Assembly: GCA_012516935.1 (NCBI GenBank)
Contig: JAAYVZ010000209.1
Coordinates: forward strand, 1 to 52,968
Reading direction: 5' to 3'
DNA: 52,968 nucleotides
DNA from: Holophagae bacterium
GTDB lineage: Bacteria > Acidobacteriota > Thermoanaerobaculia > Thermoanaerobaculales > Thermoanaerobaculaceae
Translations under genes and position numbers: made by a program
Shown: positions 24,770 through 32,170 of the stretch, piece by piece
Position numbering within the stretch: the first letter of the stretch is position 1
Layout: each line of letters opens with the position of its first letter
Notes under the pieces: generated by a model
Told to the model about the DNA's origin: nothing
The model's input: only the letters and a program-made list of their open reading frames with translations
Database searches by the model: none

Positions 24770-25510
24770 ATGGAGCCGCAACCACAACCCGTCCCGGTGC
24801 AGCCGATGCCCGAGTCCCCCACGAACCGCCTCGGGCAAGTCGTGCGGATGTTCTACGAGCCCTCGGCGGTGTTTCGCGAGCTCGCGCACCGGCCCTCGTG
24901 GGTGTGGCCGGTCCTGATCCTGGTGGTGTTCTCGCTCGCCTCGCAGCTCGTGATCGCTCCCCGCATCGACATGGAAGGCACGATCCGTGAGCAGATGGCG
25001 AAGAGTGGTCGGCCGGTGACGGAGGAGCAGCTCGAGCAGGCGGTGGCGGTCGGTGGGAAGTTCGCCAAGCTCACGATGTACACAACCCCTCTGATGATTC
25101 CGATCATGTTCCTGATCCTGGCCGGTCTGTACACTCTCGGCCTTCGGCTCGTGGGGGGTGACACGGCGTTCGGCAAGGTGTTCTCGGGCATCAGCCACGC
25201 TCTGCTGCCGCCGAGTTTGGTCTCCGGCGCGCTCATGCTGGTGGTGGCGTTACAGCGGGACTCGCTGCTCGCCTCCGAGTTTCCACACCTCGTCAAGTCG
25301 AGCGTCGCGAGCTGGCTCGGACCGGACGCGCACCGGGTGCTGGTGGCGGCCGGCTCGGTGCTGGATGTTTTCAACCTGTGGCAGTGGGTGCTCGTAGTGC
25401 TGGCCCTGCAGATCATCGGCAAAGTGAAGCGTGGCCAGGCGATCGGAATCGTCGTCGTGCTCTGGGGCCTGTACACCCTGGGCAAGGTCGGCCTCGCGTT
25501 GCTGTTCTGA
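24770..25510 (+). CDS. YIP1-family membrane protein
   Basis: A 246-residue protein with a Pro/Gln-rich N-terminus (about 20 residues) and the Yip1-type core FYEPSAVFRELAHRPSWVWPVLILVV, then four further hydrophobic helices. Bacterial YIP1 proteins are small inner-membrane proteins of unknown function, often beside transporters. ATG 24770 was chosen because GGAGAGGAAGGA lies just upstream. Seven bases separate it from the MacA-like gene, so it belongs to the same operon. Confidence 0.8.
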   Translation: MEPQPQPVPVQPMPESPTNRLGQVVRMFYEPSAVFRELAHRPSWVWPVLILVVFSLASQLVIAPRIDMEGTIREQMAKSGRPVTEEQLEQAVAVGGKFAKLTMYTTPLMIPIMFLILAGLYTLGLRLVGGDTAFGKVFSGISHALLPPSLVSGALMLVVALQRDSLLASEFPHLVKSSVASWLGPDAHRVLVAAGSVLDVFNLWQWVLVVLALQIIGKVKRGQAIGIVVVLWGLYTLGKVGLALLF

Positions 25511-25517
25511 GGACGGC

Positions 25518-26741
25518 ATGGACGCTCGGAAAGCACTGATTACGCTCGCCGTCGTGGCCATACTCGCGGTCGTCGTGTGGGGATCGCTGCGACCCAGTCA
25601 GGGCAGGGGACCGGCGGTGGAGGTCGAGAAGGCCGGCACCCGCACCATCATCGCCCACGTCAAGGGCACCGGGGAGATCAACCCCAAGACCAAGGTCGAG
25701 ATCCAGTCCAAGGTCATCGGCGAGATCGTGGCGCTGCCGGTGCGCGAGGGCGACGCCGTCACGGCCGGGCAGGTCGTGGTGGAGATCGAGAAGGAGCAGT
25801 ACTTGGCGGCACGCGACCAAGCCAAGGCGCTGCTCGACCAGGCCAACGTCAACCTCGAGAGGGTCCGTGTCGAGCGCGTCAACGCCGAGCTGGGGTTGCG
25901 GCGCTCGCAGCAGCTCTCGGCCGAGGGCGTGGTCTCGCAGGAGGCGCTCGAACGCGCCCAGCTCGCGTTCGACAGCGCCGTCATCGCCGAGCGGGCGCAG
26001 CGGGAGACGATCGCCCAGGCACGCTCGGCACTGCAACGCGCCGGCGACGACCTGGCCCGGACCACGATCCGCTCGCCGATGAATGGGCACGTCACCGCGC
26101 TCAACGTCGAGAAGGGCGAGACCGCGGTCATGGGCACGATGAACTTCGCCGGTTCCGTCCTGATGACGATTGGTGACCTTTCGGAGCTGCTGGCCGAGGT
26201 GGAAGTTGCGGAAAGCGAGGTCGTGCGCCTCGAACCCGGCCAGGAGGCCATCGTGACCGTCGATGCGCTGCCCGATACGCAGCTCGCCGGCAAGGTGGTG
26301 GAGATCGGCTCGTCGGGCCTCAAGAAAGGTGACGTCGTGAAGTTCCGCGTCAAGGTGGCGCTTTCTTCCCCGGACCCACGGGTGAAGCCGGGGATGACCA
26401 CCAAGGTCGAGATCCGCACCGCCACTGCGAGCGACGTCGTGGCGGTCCCCATCCAAGCAGTGCAAACCCGGTGGCTCGACGCTGGGGGCAAGGAGGTCGA
26501 GCGCAAGGAAGGCGACCCGACGCAGCGCGAGGTGAGCGCGGTGTACCTCTTCGAGGCCGGCAAGGCGAGGCGTCGCGAGGTCACGACCGGAACTCAGGAT
26601 GAGCTGTGGGTGGAGGTCAAGCAGGGCCTAGCCGCTGGCGACGCCGTCGTCACCGGGCCGTACAAGGAGCTGCGCAAGCTCAAGGACGCGGAGGCGGTGC
26701 ACCACAAGCCGAGTCCGACGCCACGAGCGAAGAAGCCGTAG
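25518..26741 (+). CDS. MacA/HlyD-like periplasmic adaptor (membrane fusion protein)
   Basis: A 407-residue adaptor with one N-terminal membrane helix (ALITLAVVAILAVVVWGS), a split biotinyl-lipoyl domain (VIGEIVALPVREGDAVTAGQVVVEIE and TTIRSPMNGHVTALNVEKGETAV), an alpha-helical hairpin between them (about residues 95-175) and beta-barrel and membrane-proximal domains after. This is the MacA pattern: it links an inner-membrane ABC or RND pump to an outer-membrane channel. GAGGAC lies five bases before ATG 25518. The next gene is the MacB-like permease. Cargo unknown. Confidence 0.88.
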   Translation: MDARKALITLAVVAILAVVVWGSLRPSQGRGPAVEVEKAGTRTIIAHVKGTGEINPKTKVEIQSKVIGEIVALPVREGDAVTAGQVVVEIEKEQYLAARDQAKALLDQANVNLERVRVERVNAELGLRRSQQLSAEGVVSQEALERAQLAFDSAVIAERAQRETIAQARSALQRAGDDLARTTIRSPMNGHVTALNVEKGETAVMGTMNFAGSVLMTIGDLSELLAEVEVAESEVVRLEPGQEAIVTVDALPDTQLAGKVVEIGSSGLKKGDVVKFRVKVALSSPDPRVKPGMTTKVEIRTATASDVVAVPIQAVQTRWLDAGGKEVERKEGDPTQREVSAVYLFEAGKARRREVTTGTQDELWVEVKQGLAAGDAVVTGPYKELRKLKDAEAVHHKPSPTPRAKKP

Positions 26742-26750
26742 GAGCCGGCC

Positions 26751-27965
26751 GTGTTGTACGAGAACTTCCGCATCGCCCTGCGTTCGATCCTGACCAACAA
26801 GATGCGCTCGTTCCTCACCACGCTCGGGATCATCATCGGCGTGGCGGCGGTGATCGCCGTGGTCTCGATCGTCCAGGGGCTCAACTTCTGGATCTCCGAT
26901 CAGCTCCAGGGGGTGGGGGCGACGTACATCCTGGTGGTGCCCAACAACGACCCCAACAACCCCGACCACGTGGGGCGCGACATCCGGCTCACCTACGAGG
27001 ATGGCCAGGCGATCCTCGAGCGGGTACCGGAGATCGCCGCGTTCTCACCGATCCTCTTCACCCGCGAGCGGGTGCGGCTGCGCGACCGCTCGGCAACGCC
27101 GCTGGTGCTGGGGGTCGGCGCCGCCTACCAGGAGGTCGCGAACCACTGGGTGGAGAAAGGCCGGTTCTTCTCCGACCTTGACCAGCGAAGCCGTACCCGC
27201 GTCTGCCTCGTGGGACAGAAGATCATCGCCGATTTGGGCCTGCCCGAGGACCCCCTGGGCGTCGACCTGCTGGTCGGCCGGGCGACGTTCACGATCATCG
27301 GCATCATGGAGAAGATGGGCGAGTTCCTGGGCCAGAACCGCGACGAGCTCATCATGATCCCGTTCTCGACCGCCCGCGAGATCTATGGCGAGGAGGCGAT
27401 GCGCCAGATCCGTCTCGACTTCAAAGCCCGTTCTCCAGAAGACGTGGATCGAGCCAAGGAGCTCATGACCGCCGTCCTGCGCGACCGTCATGGGCTCCGC
27501 AAGGGGGTCTCGAACGACTTCGAGATCCTGCTCCAAGAGGAGATCCTCAAGGCTACCTCGAAGATCTTCGGGGCGATCACCAAGGTCGTGGGTGCCGTGG
27601 TCGGCATCGCCTTGCTCGTGGGTGGCATCGGCATCATGAACATCATGCTGGTGTCGGTTACCGAGCGCACGCGCGAGATCGGCGTGCGCAAAGCGGTGGG
27701 GGCACGGCGCACCGACGTACTCATGCAGTTTCTCATCGAGGCGGTGACGCTCTCGGCGCTCGGCGGCACGATCGGCATCTTCCTGGGCTGGGGGCTGGGC
27801 AGCCTCGGGGCCGCGGCGATTCCCGGCTTCCCCTCAGCCCACGTCCCGGTGTGGGCGGTGTTCCTGGCTTTCGGCTTCGCCTCCCTGGTCGGTGTCCTCT
27901 TCGGTGTCTACCCCGCTGGCAAGGCCGCCCGGCTCGACCCCATCGAGTCGCTCCGCTACGAGTAG
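26751..27965 (+). CDS. MacB-like ABC transporter permease
   Basis: A 404-residue permease of the MacB/FtsX family. An N-terminal helix follows LRSILTNKMRSFLTTLGIIIGVAAVIAV, there is a large periplasmic domain (about 50-270), then three helices including GGIGIMNIMLVSVTERTREIGVRKAVGARR and the C-terminal YPAGKAARLDPIESLRYE, both family hallmarks. The start is GTG 26751 with GGAG six bases upstream. Classical MacB fuses the ATPase to the permease; here the ATPase is neither fused nor adjacent, so it must be encoded elsewhere. Confidence 0.88.
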   Translation: MLYENFRIALRSILTNKMRSFLTTLGIIIGVAAVIAVVSIVQGLNFWISDQLQGVGATYILVVPNNDPNNPDHVGRDIRLTYEDGQAILERVPEIAAFSPILFTRERVRLRDRSATPLVLGVGAAYQEVANHWVEKGRFFSDLDQRSRTRVCLVGQKIIADLGLPEDPLGVDLLVGRATFTIIGIMEKMGEFLGQNRDELIMIPFSTAREIYGEEAMRQIRLDFKARSPEDVDRAKELMTAVLRDRHGLRKGVSNDFEILLQEEILKATSKIFGAITKVVGAVVGIALLVGGIGIMNIMLVSVTERTREIGVRKAVGARRTDVLMQFLIEAVTLSALGGTIGIFLGWGLGSLGAAAIPGFPSAHVPVWAVFLAFGFASLVGVLFGVYPAGKAARLDPIESLRYE

Positions 27966-28008
27966 ACGACCGGAGACGCGACACCCGGCAGAGACCAGCC
28001 GGATACAG

Positions 28009-28026
28009 CACCGGCCATGTCCGGTG
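28009..28026 (+). terminator. Hairpin after the MacB-like gene
   Basis: CACCGG and CCGGTG flank a six-base loop, 44 bases after the permease stop. No U-tract, so termination is uncertain. Confidence 0.3.
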
Positions 28027-28225
28027 AGCCCGACCGCGACGCTCGTGGCCGGCGCCGGTGCGGGGAGTCGGATGTGGTACCGCGTAGGCTGGCGGGCGCT
28101 GGGATCCCGACCGACAACCGGATTCTGGCGCGTCCGCAGGTTTTCGATACCCTCCGCTCCGAGGGACCACAATTGCCTCGGCTGCGGTGCCGGTGTTACC
28201 GTCATCCGGCGAGGGGGAAGCGACC

Positions 28226-29605
28226 ATGACGCAACGCATCACCACTCACTGGGAGTGTCAGCCCGAGGCCGAACAGCTCGTGCACGGCTGGTGGAGGGAA
28301 GCCCTCGATGCCGCGCCTCCACTTGGACAGGTGGAGACGGCGGCCCGCCGGCTCGCCGACTGCCGGCTCGTTGATCTCGTCGACCACCTCGTGGTGGCCG
28401 AAGGCGGTGAGGTCCGCGCCCAGTTGGCAGCGGTCGGCTTCGTCGCCACCGAGGATGCGGTGAGCGAGGGAGACACGCCGTTCCGCCACCTCGCAAGCGT
28501 CCTCCCGCCGATCCTGTTGCGGTCCGGGAACGCGGCCGCCGGACGGGTGCTCGGCGTCGGCCTGAAGGGCGACTCCGCCGCCGACCTTCTGGCCGTTTGG
28601 GGCGTCGACGCACCGATTGCCGGCTCGCCGCTGTCGCCGCTCCGCACCGCCCGGGTCTGGAGCGGCCAGGGTTGGGCCGTCGATGCCGTCGAGCGCCGAG
28701 GGTGGACCGGCTTCGTTCCAGTGGAGCAGCAACCATCCCAGAGCGAGGCGGTGCTGGCGGCCTCGGAGCGTTGGGCAGTGCGGCCGAGGCACGGTGCCGA
28801 CGTGGCCGGTGCGATGGCCGCCACCCTCGATTTGGCCCGCTGGCTGGTCGACGAGCTCGGACAGGACCGGGCGGCGTGGGCCGCCTTCGCGGTGGAGCGC
28901 GCCCACTGGGCACGGCACAACCGTGCCGCGAGAGTGCAGAAGGAGCGTCAGGATCTGGTGGGGTTCGGGTGGGCCAACCATGACCACCATACGTTCCGAA
29001 GCTCGCGCGAGCACTTCCCCGTCCTCATCGAGATCCTCGAGACCCTGGGGTTCGTGCCACGCGAGCGGTTTTACGCCGGTGCAGAGGCGGGTTGGGGAGC
29101 GCAGGTCATGCAGCAGCCAGCCTGCGACCTGGCGGTGTTCGCCGACGTCGACCTTTCTCCGGACGAGGTGGAGGGCGACTTCGCCCATCGCGGCCTGCCT
29201 CCGCGACCCCGGCTCGGTACCATCGGGCTATGGTGCGCGCTGCACGGCGAGTCGATGCTGGGCGCGGGGCTCCACCACCTGGCAGCGCGGCTGGCGTTCG
29301 ATGACGCTGTCGCCGGGTTGGGCCGGGCCGGCGTGGCGACCATGCCACCGTTCTCGAGCTTCCCCTACCTGCGCCAAGCGTTCACCGAAGGTGAGCGCTG
29401 GCCCGTAGCGGGCGAGCGGCTGGAGCGCCTGCGCACCGGCGGCACGGTTGACGAGGCCGCGATCGCGCGCTTCGCTGACCAGGGCGCGATCGGCAGCCAC
29501 CTCGAGAACATCGAGCGCAACCAGGGGTTCGGCGGGTTCAACCAGGAACGCATCTCCGACATCATCCGCCGCACCGATCCGCGCCTGTCCACGGCACGAG
29601 GGTGA
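28226..29605 (+). CDS. Uncharacterised protein with possible VOC/DUF1338-like centre
   Basis: A 459-residue soluble protein of no family I can name with confidence. No signal peptide and no membrane helix. The central part NHDHHTFRSSREHFPVLIEI then LETLGFVPRERFYAG is reminiscent of the metal-binding His and the following helix in DUF1338/vicinal-oxygen-chelate enzymes, where an (N/D)H-x-x-(F/I)R motif carries an Fe ligand; this is a weak analogy. The C-terminus is helical with ENIERNQGFGGFNQERISDI. ATG 28226 has GAGGGGGAAG upstream; an earlier in-frame ATG at 28187 lacks one. Monocistronic between the transporter cluster and the RelA/SpoT gene. Confidence 0.6.
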   Translation: MTQRITTHWECQPEAEQLVHGWWREALDAAPPLGQVETAARRLADCRLVDLVDHLVVAEGGEVRAQLAAVGFVATEDAVSEGDTPFRHLASVLPPILLRSGNAAAGRVLGVGLKGDSAADLLAVWGVDAPIAGSPLSPLRTARVWSGQGWAVDAVERRGWTGFVPVEQQPSQSEAVLAASERWAVRPRHGADVAGAMAATLDLARWLVDELGQDRAAWAAFAVERAHWARHNRAARVQKERQDLVGFGWANHDHHTFRSSREHFPVLIEILETLGFVPRERFYAGAEAGWGAQVMQQPACDLAVFADVDLSPDEVEGDFAHRGLPPRPRLGTIGLWCALHGESMLGAGLHHLAARLAFDDAVAGLGRAGVATMPPFSSFPYLRQAFTEGERWPVAGERLERLRTGGTVDEAAIARFADQGAIGSHLENIERNQGFGGFNQERISDIIRRTDPRLSTARG

Positions 29606-29737
29606 CCCCACCACCCGGGCCGAGGTCGAAGCCCGAAGGTCGGACGTCGACGGCATCCCGTCCTCGCCGTCGATCTTCGACATCTGCATCGGCCTCCTGC
29701 TGCGGTCTTCGACCCCGAGCTTTCGAGCGGCGGAGCG

Positions 29738-29766
29738 TTCAGTAGGTGGATGGTTCGGAGTATCAT
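29738..29766 (+). promoter_or_regulatory. Candidate promoter of the RelA/SpoT-like gene
   Basis: TTCAGT (29738-29743), 17 bases, TATCAT (29761-29766). Transcription would start near 29773, downstream of the in-frame ATG at 29750, so it argues for the later start at GTG 29804. Confidence 0.4.
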
Positions 29767-29803
29767 CGAAATCTGGTGCTTGCGGCCGTTGGCGGGAGGT
29801 CGG

Positions 29804-32095
29804 GTGCCGGCGATGGGTGACGATGACCATACAGACCCTGTTGTCGAAGGCAACGGTCACACCGGTGCGCTCGACGAGTTGCTGAAGACCGTCAGCGAGC
29901 ACAACGAGAGCCCAGACCTCGACCTCATCCGGCGGGCGTTCGAGCTCGCTTCGGAGGTCCACCGCTGCCAGCGGCGCAAGGAAGGAAACGAGCCGTACAT
30001 CGTGCATCCCTTGGCGGTGGCCCGCCTTACGGCCGACCACCAGATGGACGACGTCTCGGTCGCAGCGGCGTTGCTCCACGACTGCATCGAGGACGCCCGC
30101 GGTGCCATGCGGGTAACCGGGCCGATGCTCGCTTCGGGCTTCGGTTCCGAGGTGGCGGTCATCGTCGAAGGGCTCACGAAGCTGCAACGCCAGGAGGTGG
30201 CGCCCTCCACCAACCACAAACTGGCGACCCTCGTGAAGCTGCTGCATGCCACCGCCACCGCCGACTTGCGCACGATCATCATCAAGATCTTCGACCGCGC
30301 CCACAACCTCAGCTCGCTCACGGTGTTCCCCGAGCACAAGCAGCGGCGAATTGCCCTCGAGACCGAAAAGTTCTACATCCCAGTCGCCACCCGACTCGGT
30401 TTGTTCAAGCTGGCACGCGAGATGGAGGACCGCGTGATGCAGGTCCTGCAGCCCGAGGCGTACCACTCCATCCTGCAGTGGCTCGGGCGCGAGGGCAACC
30501 GCATCAAGCGCGAGCTCAAAGAGAAAGCGAAGGAGATTTGCGAGCAGCTCCGCGCCATGCACGTCGACTGTGAATACCGTATCGACCCCAAGGGCGTCTA
30601 CTCCATCTACCAGGCAGTGGGGCCGGGGACGCCTTCGCCAGGACGCCTCAACGAGGGCTGCAACTTCGAGTTGTGCCTGATCGTCGGCGATGTGGACAGC
30701 TGCTTTCGCGCGCTCAACGTCGTTCACCGCCGGCTCGCCCACCTGCGCGGCTCGGTCAAGGACTTCATCAACTCGCCCAAGATCAACGGCTACCAGTCAC
30801 TGCATACCATCTGCACGGGGCCGACCCTGCCACGCGTACAGGTTCTCGTGCGCACCCACGAGATGAACGTCAACAGCGACATCGGGGTTATCTCCCAGCT
30901 CCGCCAGGGGCGACTGCAGGATCGGCGCTGGCTCGATGAGCTGCTCGATTCGCTCGAGGGCGACGGCGATCAGGTGCTGGAGCTCACCTCGCAGGTCGCC
31001 TATGCGGAGATCCAGGTGATCACCCCCCGGGGAGAAGGGCGCGAGGTGCCCCAGGGAGCGACAGCGCTCGACTACGCCTACTCGATCCACACCGCCATCG
31101 GCGACCGAGCGGCCGCAGCGCTCATCGATGGCGAGACACGGCCCCTCGGGACGGTGCTGCGTTCGGGCCAGCGCGTCGAGATCCTCACCGGCGACGATGT
31201 GCGGCCGACCTACGAGCGCCTCGAGTGGGTCAGGACCTCACGCGCTGCGGTCGCCGTCCGGCGGGCGATCAGGCGGGCCGAGCGGGCCGCGTTCCTGGCC
31301 GAGGCGGCGGATTTTTTCGCCTACTGCGAGCGTCACCTCGGCTGGACCCCTGCACCCCACTCGGAGCAGCGCCAGCGGCTGTGTGAGGCGCTGCAGGTCT
31401 CGAACGAGGAGGAGCTCGGACGGGAGATCTACAGTGGTCGGCTGGCGTACGACTTCATCTTCGCCCACCTCGTTCCGCTTCTCCCGCGGACGGCGCTCAC
31501 CGCTTTGGTCGGGGAGCTGGCGCACGAGGGCGCGGTCGACACCTCGTGTCTCGAGGTGGCGACGAGCGAGGAGAGCTCGCTGCGGACCTTGCTTTTCACC
31601 ACCTTGGTCGAGCGCCTCGAGCGACGCGCCGCCCCCGAGGCCCCGGTAACGATCGTCGGCCTCCGGCACAGCTTGCCGATCCGACTGGCCGAGTGCTGCC
31701 GGCCCGAGTACGGTGACGACATCGTCGCTCTCACCGTGCCCGAGCGTGGCGCAACCATCCACCGCCGTCGTTGCCGTAAGGTGCGGTCAATGGTCGATCA
31801 AAACGCGCCCCGTCTCGGCCGCGCAAGCTGGAAGCACCGTCCGCAACGCGCGCTCACGCGCCTGCACATCCAGGGCCGCGATCGCCGTGGCCTGTTCCAG
31901 GCCATTGCCGAGTCCCTCCTGCGGATGAAGGTCGATGCCCAGTCCGTGCAGCTCTCGGCGCTGCCCGACGGCAGCGCCGAAGGGGAGATCTGGCTCGAGC
32001 TGCCCGCGCTCGTTCCCGCCGCCGAGGTGATCGAGCGCCTCACCACGATCCCGGGCGTCACCAACGTCGCGCCGGTAAGCAAGGGCAAGGACTGA
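29804..32095 (+). CDS. RelA/SpoT homologue with apparently inactive synthetase domain
   Basis: A long RSH protein (763 residues) that controls the alarmone (p)ppGpp. Hydrolase domain: HDxxED (His92-Asp93, Glu96-Asp97) and DRAHN are intact. Synthetase domain: the YSIY and KDFINSPKINGYQSLHT segments remain, but the strand with catalytic Asp and Arg (normally YDLLAVR) reads CNFELCLIV near residues 286-294, and the catalytic Glu of EVQIRT is replaced in VQVLVRT near residue 346. TGS domain (ALDYAYSIHTAIGD), a Cys-containing zinc-finger-like region (AECCRPEYGDDIVAL) and a C-terminal ACT domain follow. Hence probably a SpoT-like hydrolase. GTG 29804 has GGGAGG four bases upstream; ATG 29813 is possible. 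Confidence 0.85.
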   Translation: MPAMGDDDHTDPVVEGNGHTGALDELLKTVSEHNESPDLDLIRRAFELASEVHRCQRRKEGNEPYIVHPLAVARLTADHQMDDVSVAAALLHDCIEDARGAMRVTGPMLASGFGSEVAVIVEGLTKLQRQEVAPSTNHKLATLVKLLHATATADLRTIIIKIFDRAHNLSSLTVFPEHKQRRIALETEKFYIPVATRLGLFKLAREMEDRVMQVLQPEAYHSILQWLGREGNRIKRELKEKAKEICEQLRAMHVDCEYRIDPKGVYSIYQAVGPGTPSPGRLNEGCNFELCLIVGDVDSCFRALNVVHRRLAHLRGSVKDFINSPKINGYQSLHTICTGPTLPRVQVLVRTHEMNVNSDIGVISQLRQGRLQDRRWLDELLDSLEGDGDQVLELTSQVAYAEIQVITPRGEGREVPQGATALDYAYSIHTAIGDRAAAALIDGETRPLGTVLRSGQRVEILTGDDVRPTYERLEWVRTSRAAVAVRRAIRRAERAAFLAEAADFFAYCERHLGWTPAPHSEQRQRLCEALQVSNEEELGREIYSGRLAYDFIFAHLVPLLPRTALTALVGELAHEGAVDTSCLEVATSEESSLRTLLFTTLVERLERRAAPEAPVTIVGLRHSLPIRLAECCRPEYGDDIVALTVPERGATIHRRRCRKVRSMVDQNAPRLGRASWKHRPQRALTRLHIQGRDRRGLFQAIAESLLRMKVDAQSVQLSALPDGSAEGEIWLELPALVPAAEVIERLTTIPGVTNVAPVSKGKD

Positions 32096-32113
32096 GGTTC
32101 CGGTACGTCTCAC

Positions 32114-32143
32114 TTGACATCGGGGCAGCCGTCCTTCTAGGCT
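32114..32143 (+). promoter_or_regulatory. Promoter of the Clp-like/YbjN-like operon
   Basis: Perfect TTGACA (32114-32119), 18 bases, TAGGCT (32138-32143), ending 27 bases before the GTG start at 32171. Confidence 0.6.
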
Positions 32144-32170
32144 TCAAAGCAGCGTGCGCGAGGGGGTCAG

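Noticed and set aside
29750-29803. Earlier ATG start for the RelA/SpoT-like gene
   Set aside because: The candidate promoter's start site (about 29773) lies downstream of it, and GTG 29804 has GGGAGG at the right distance.
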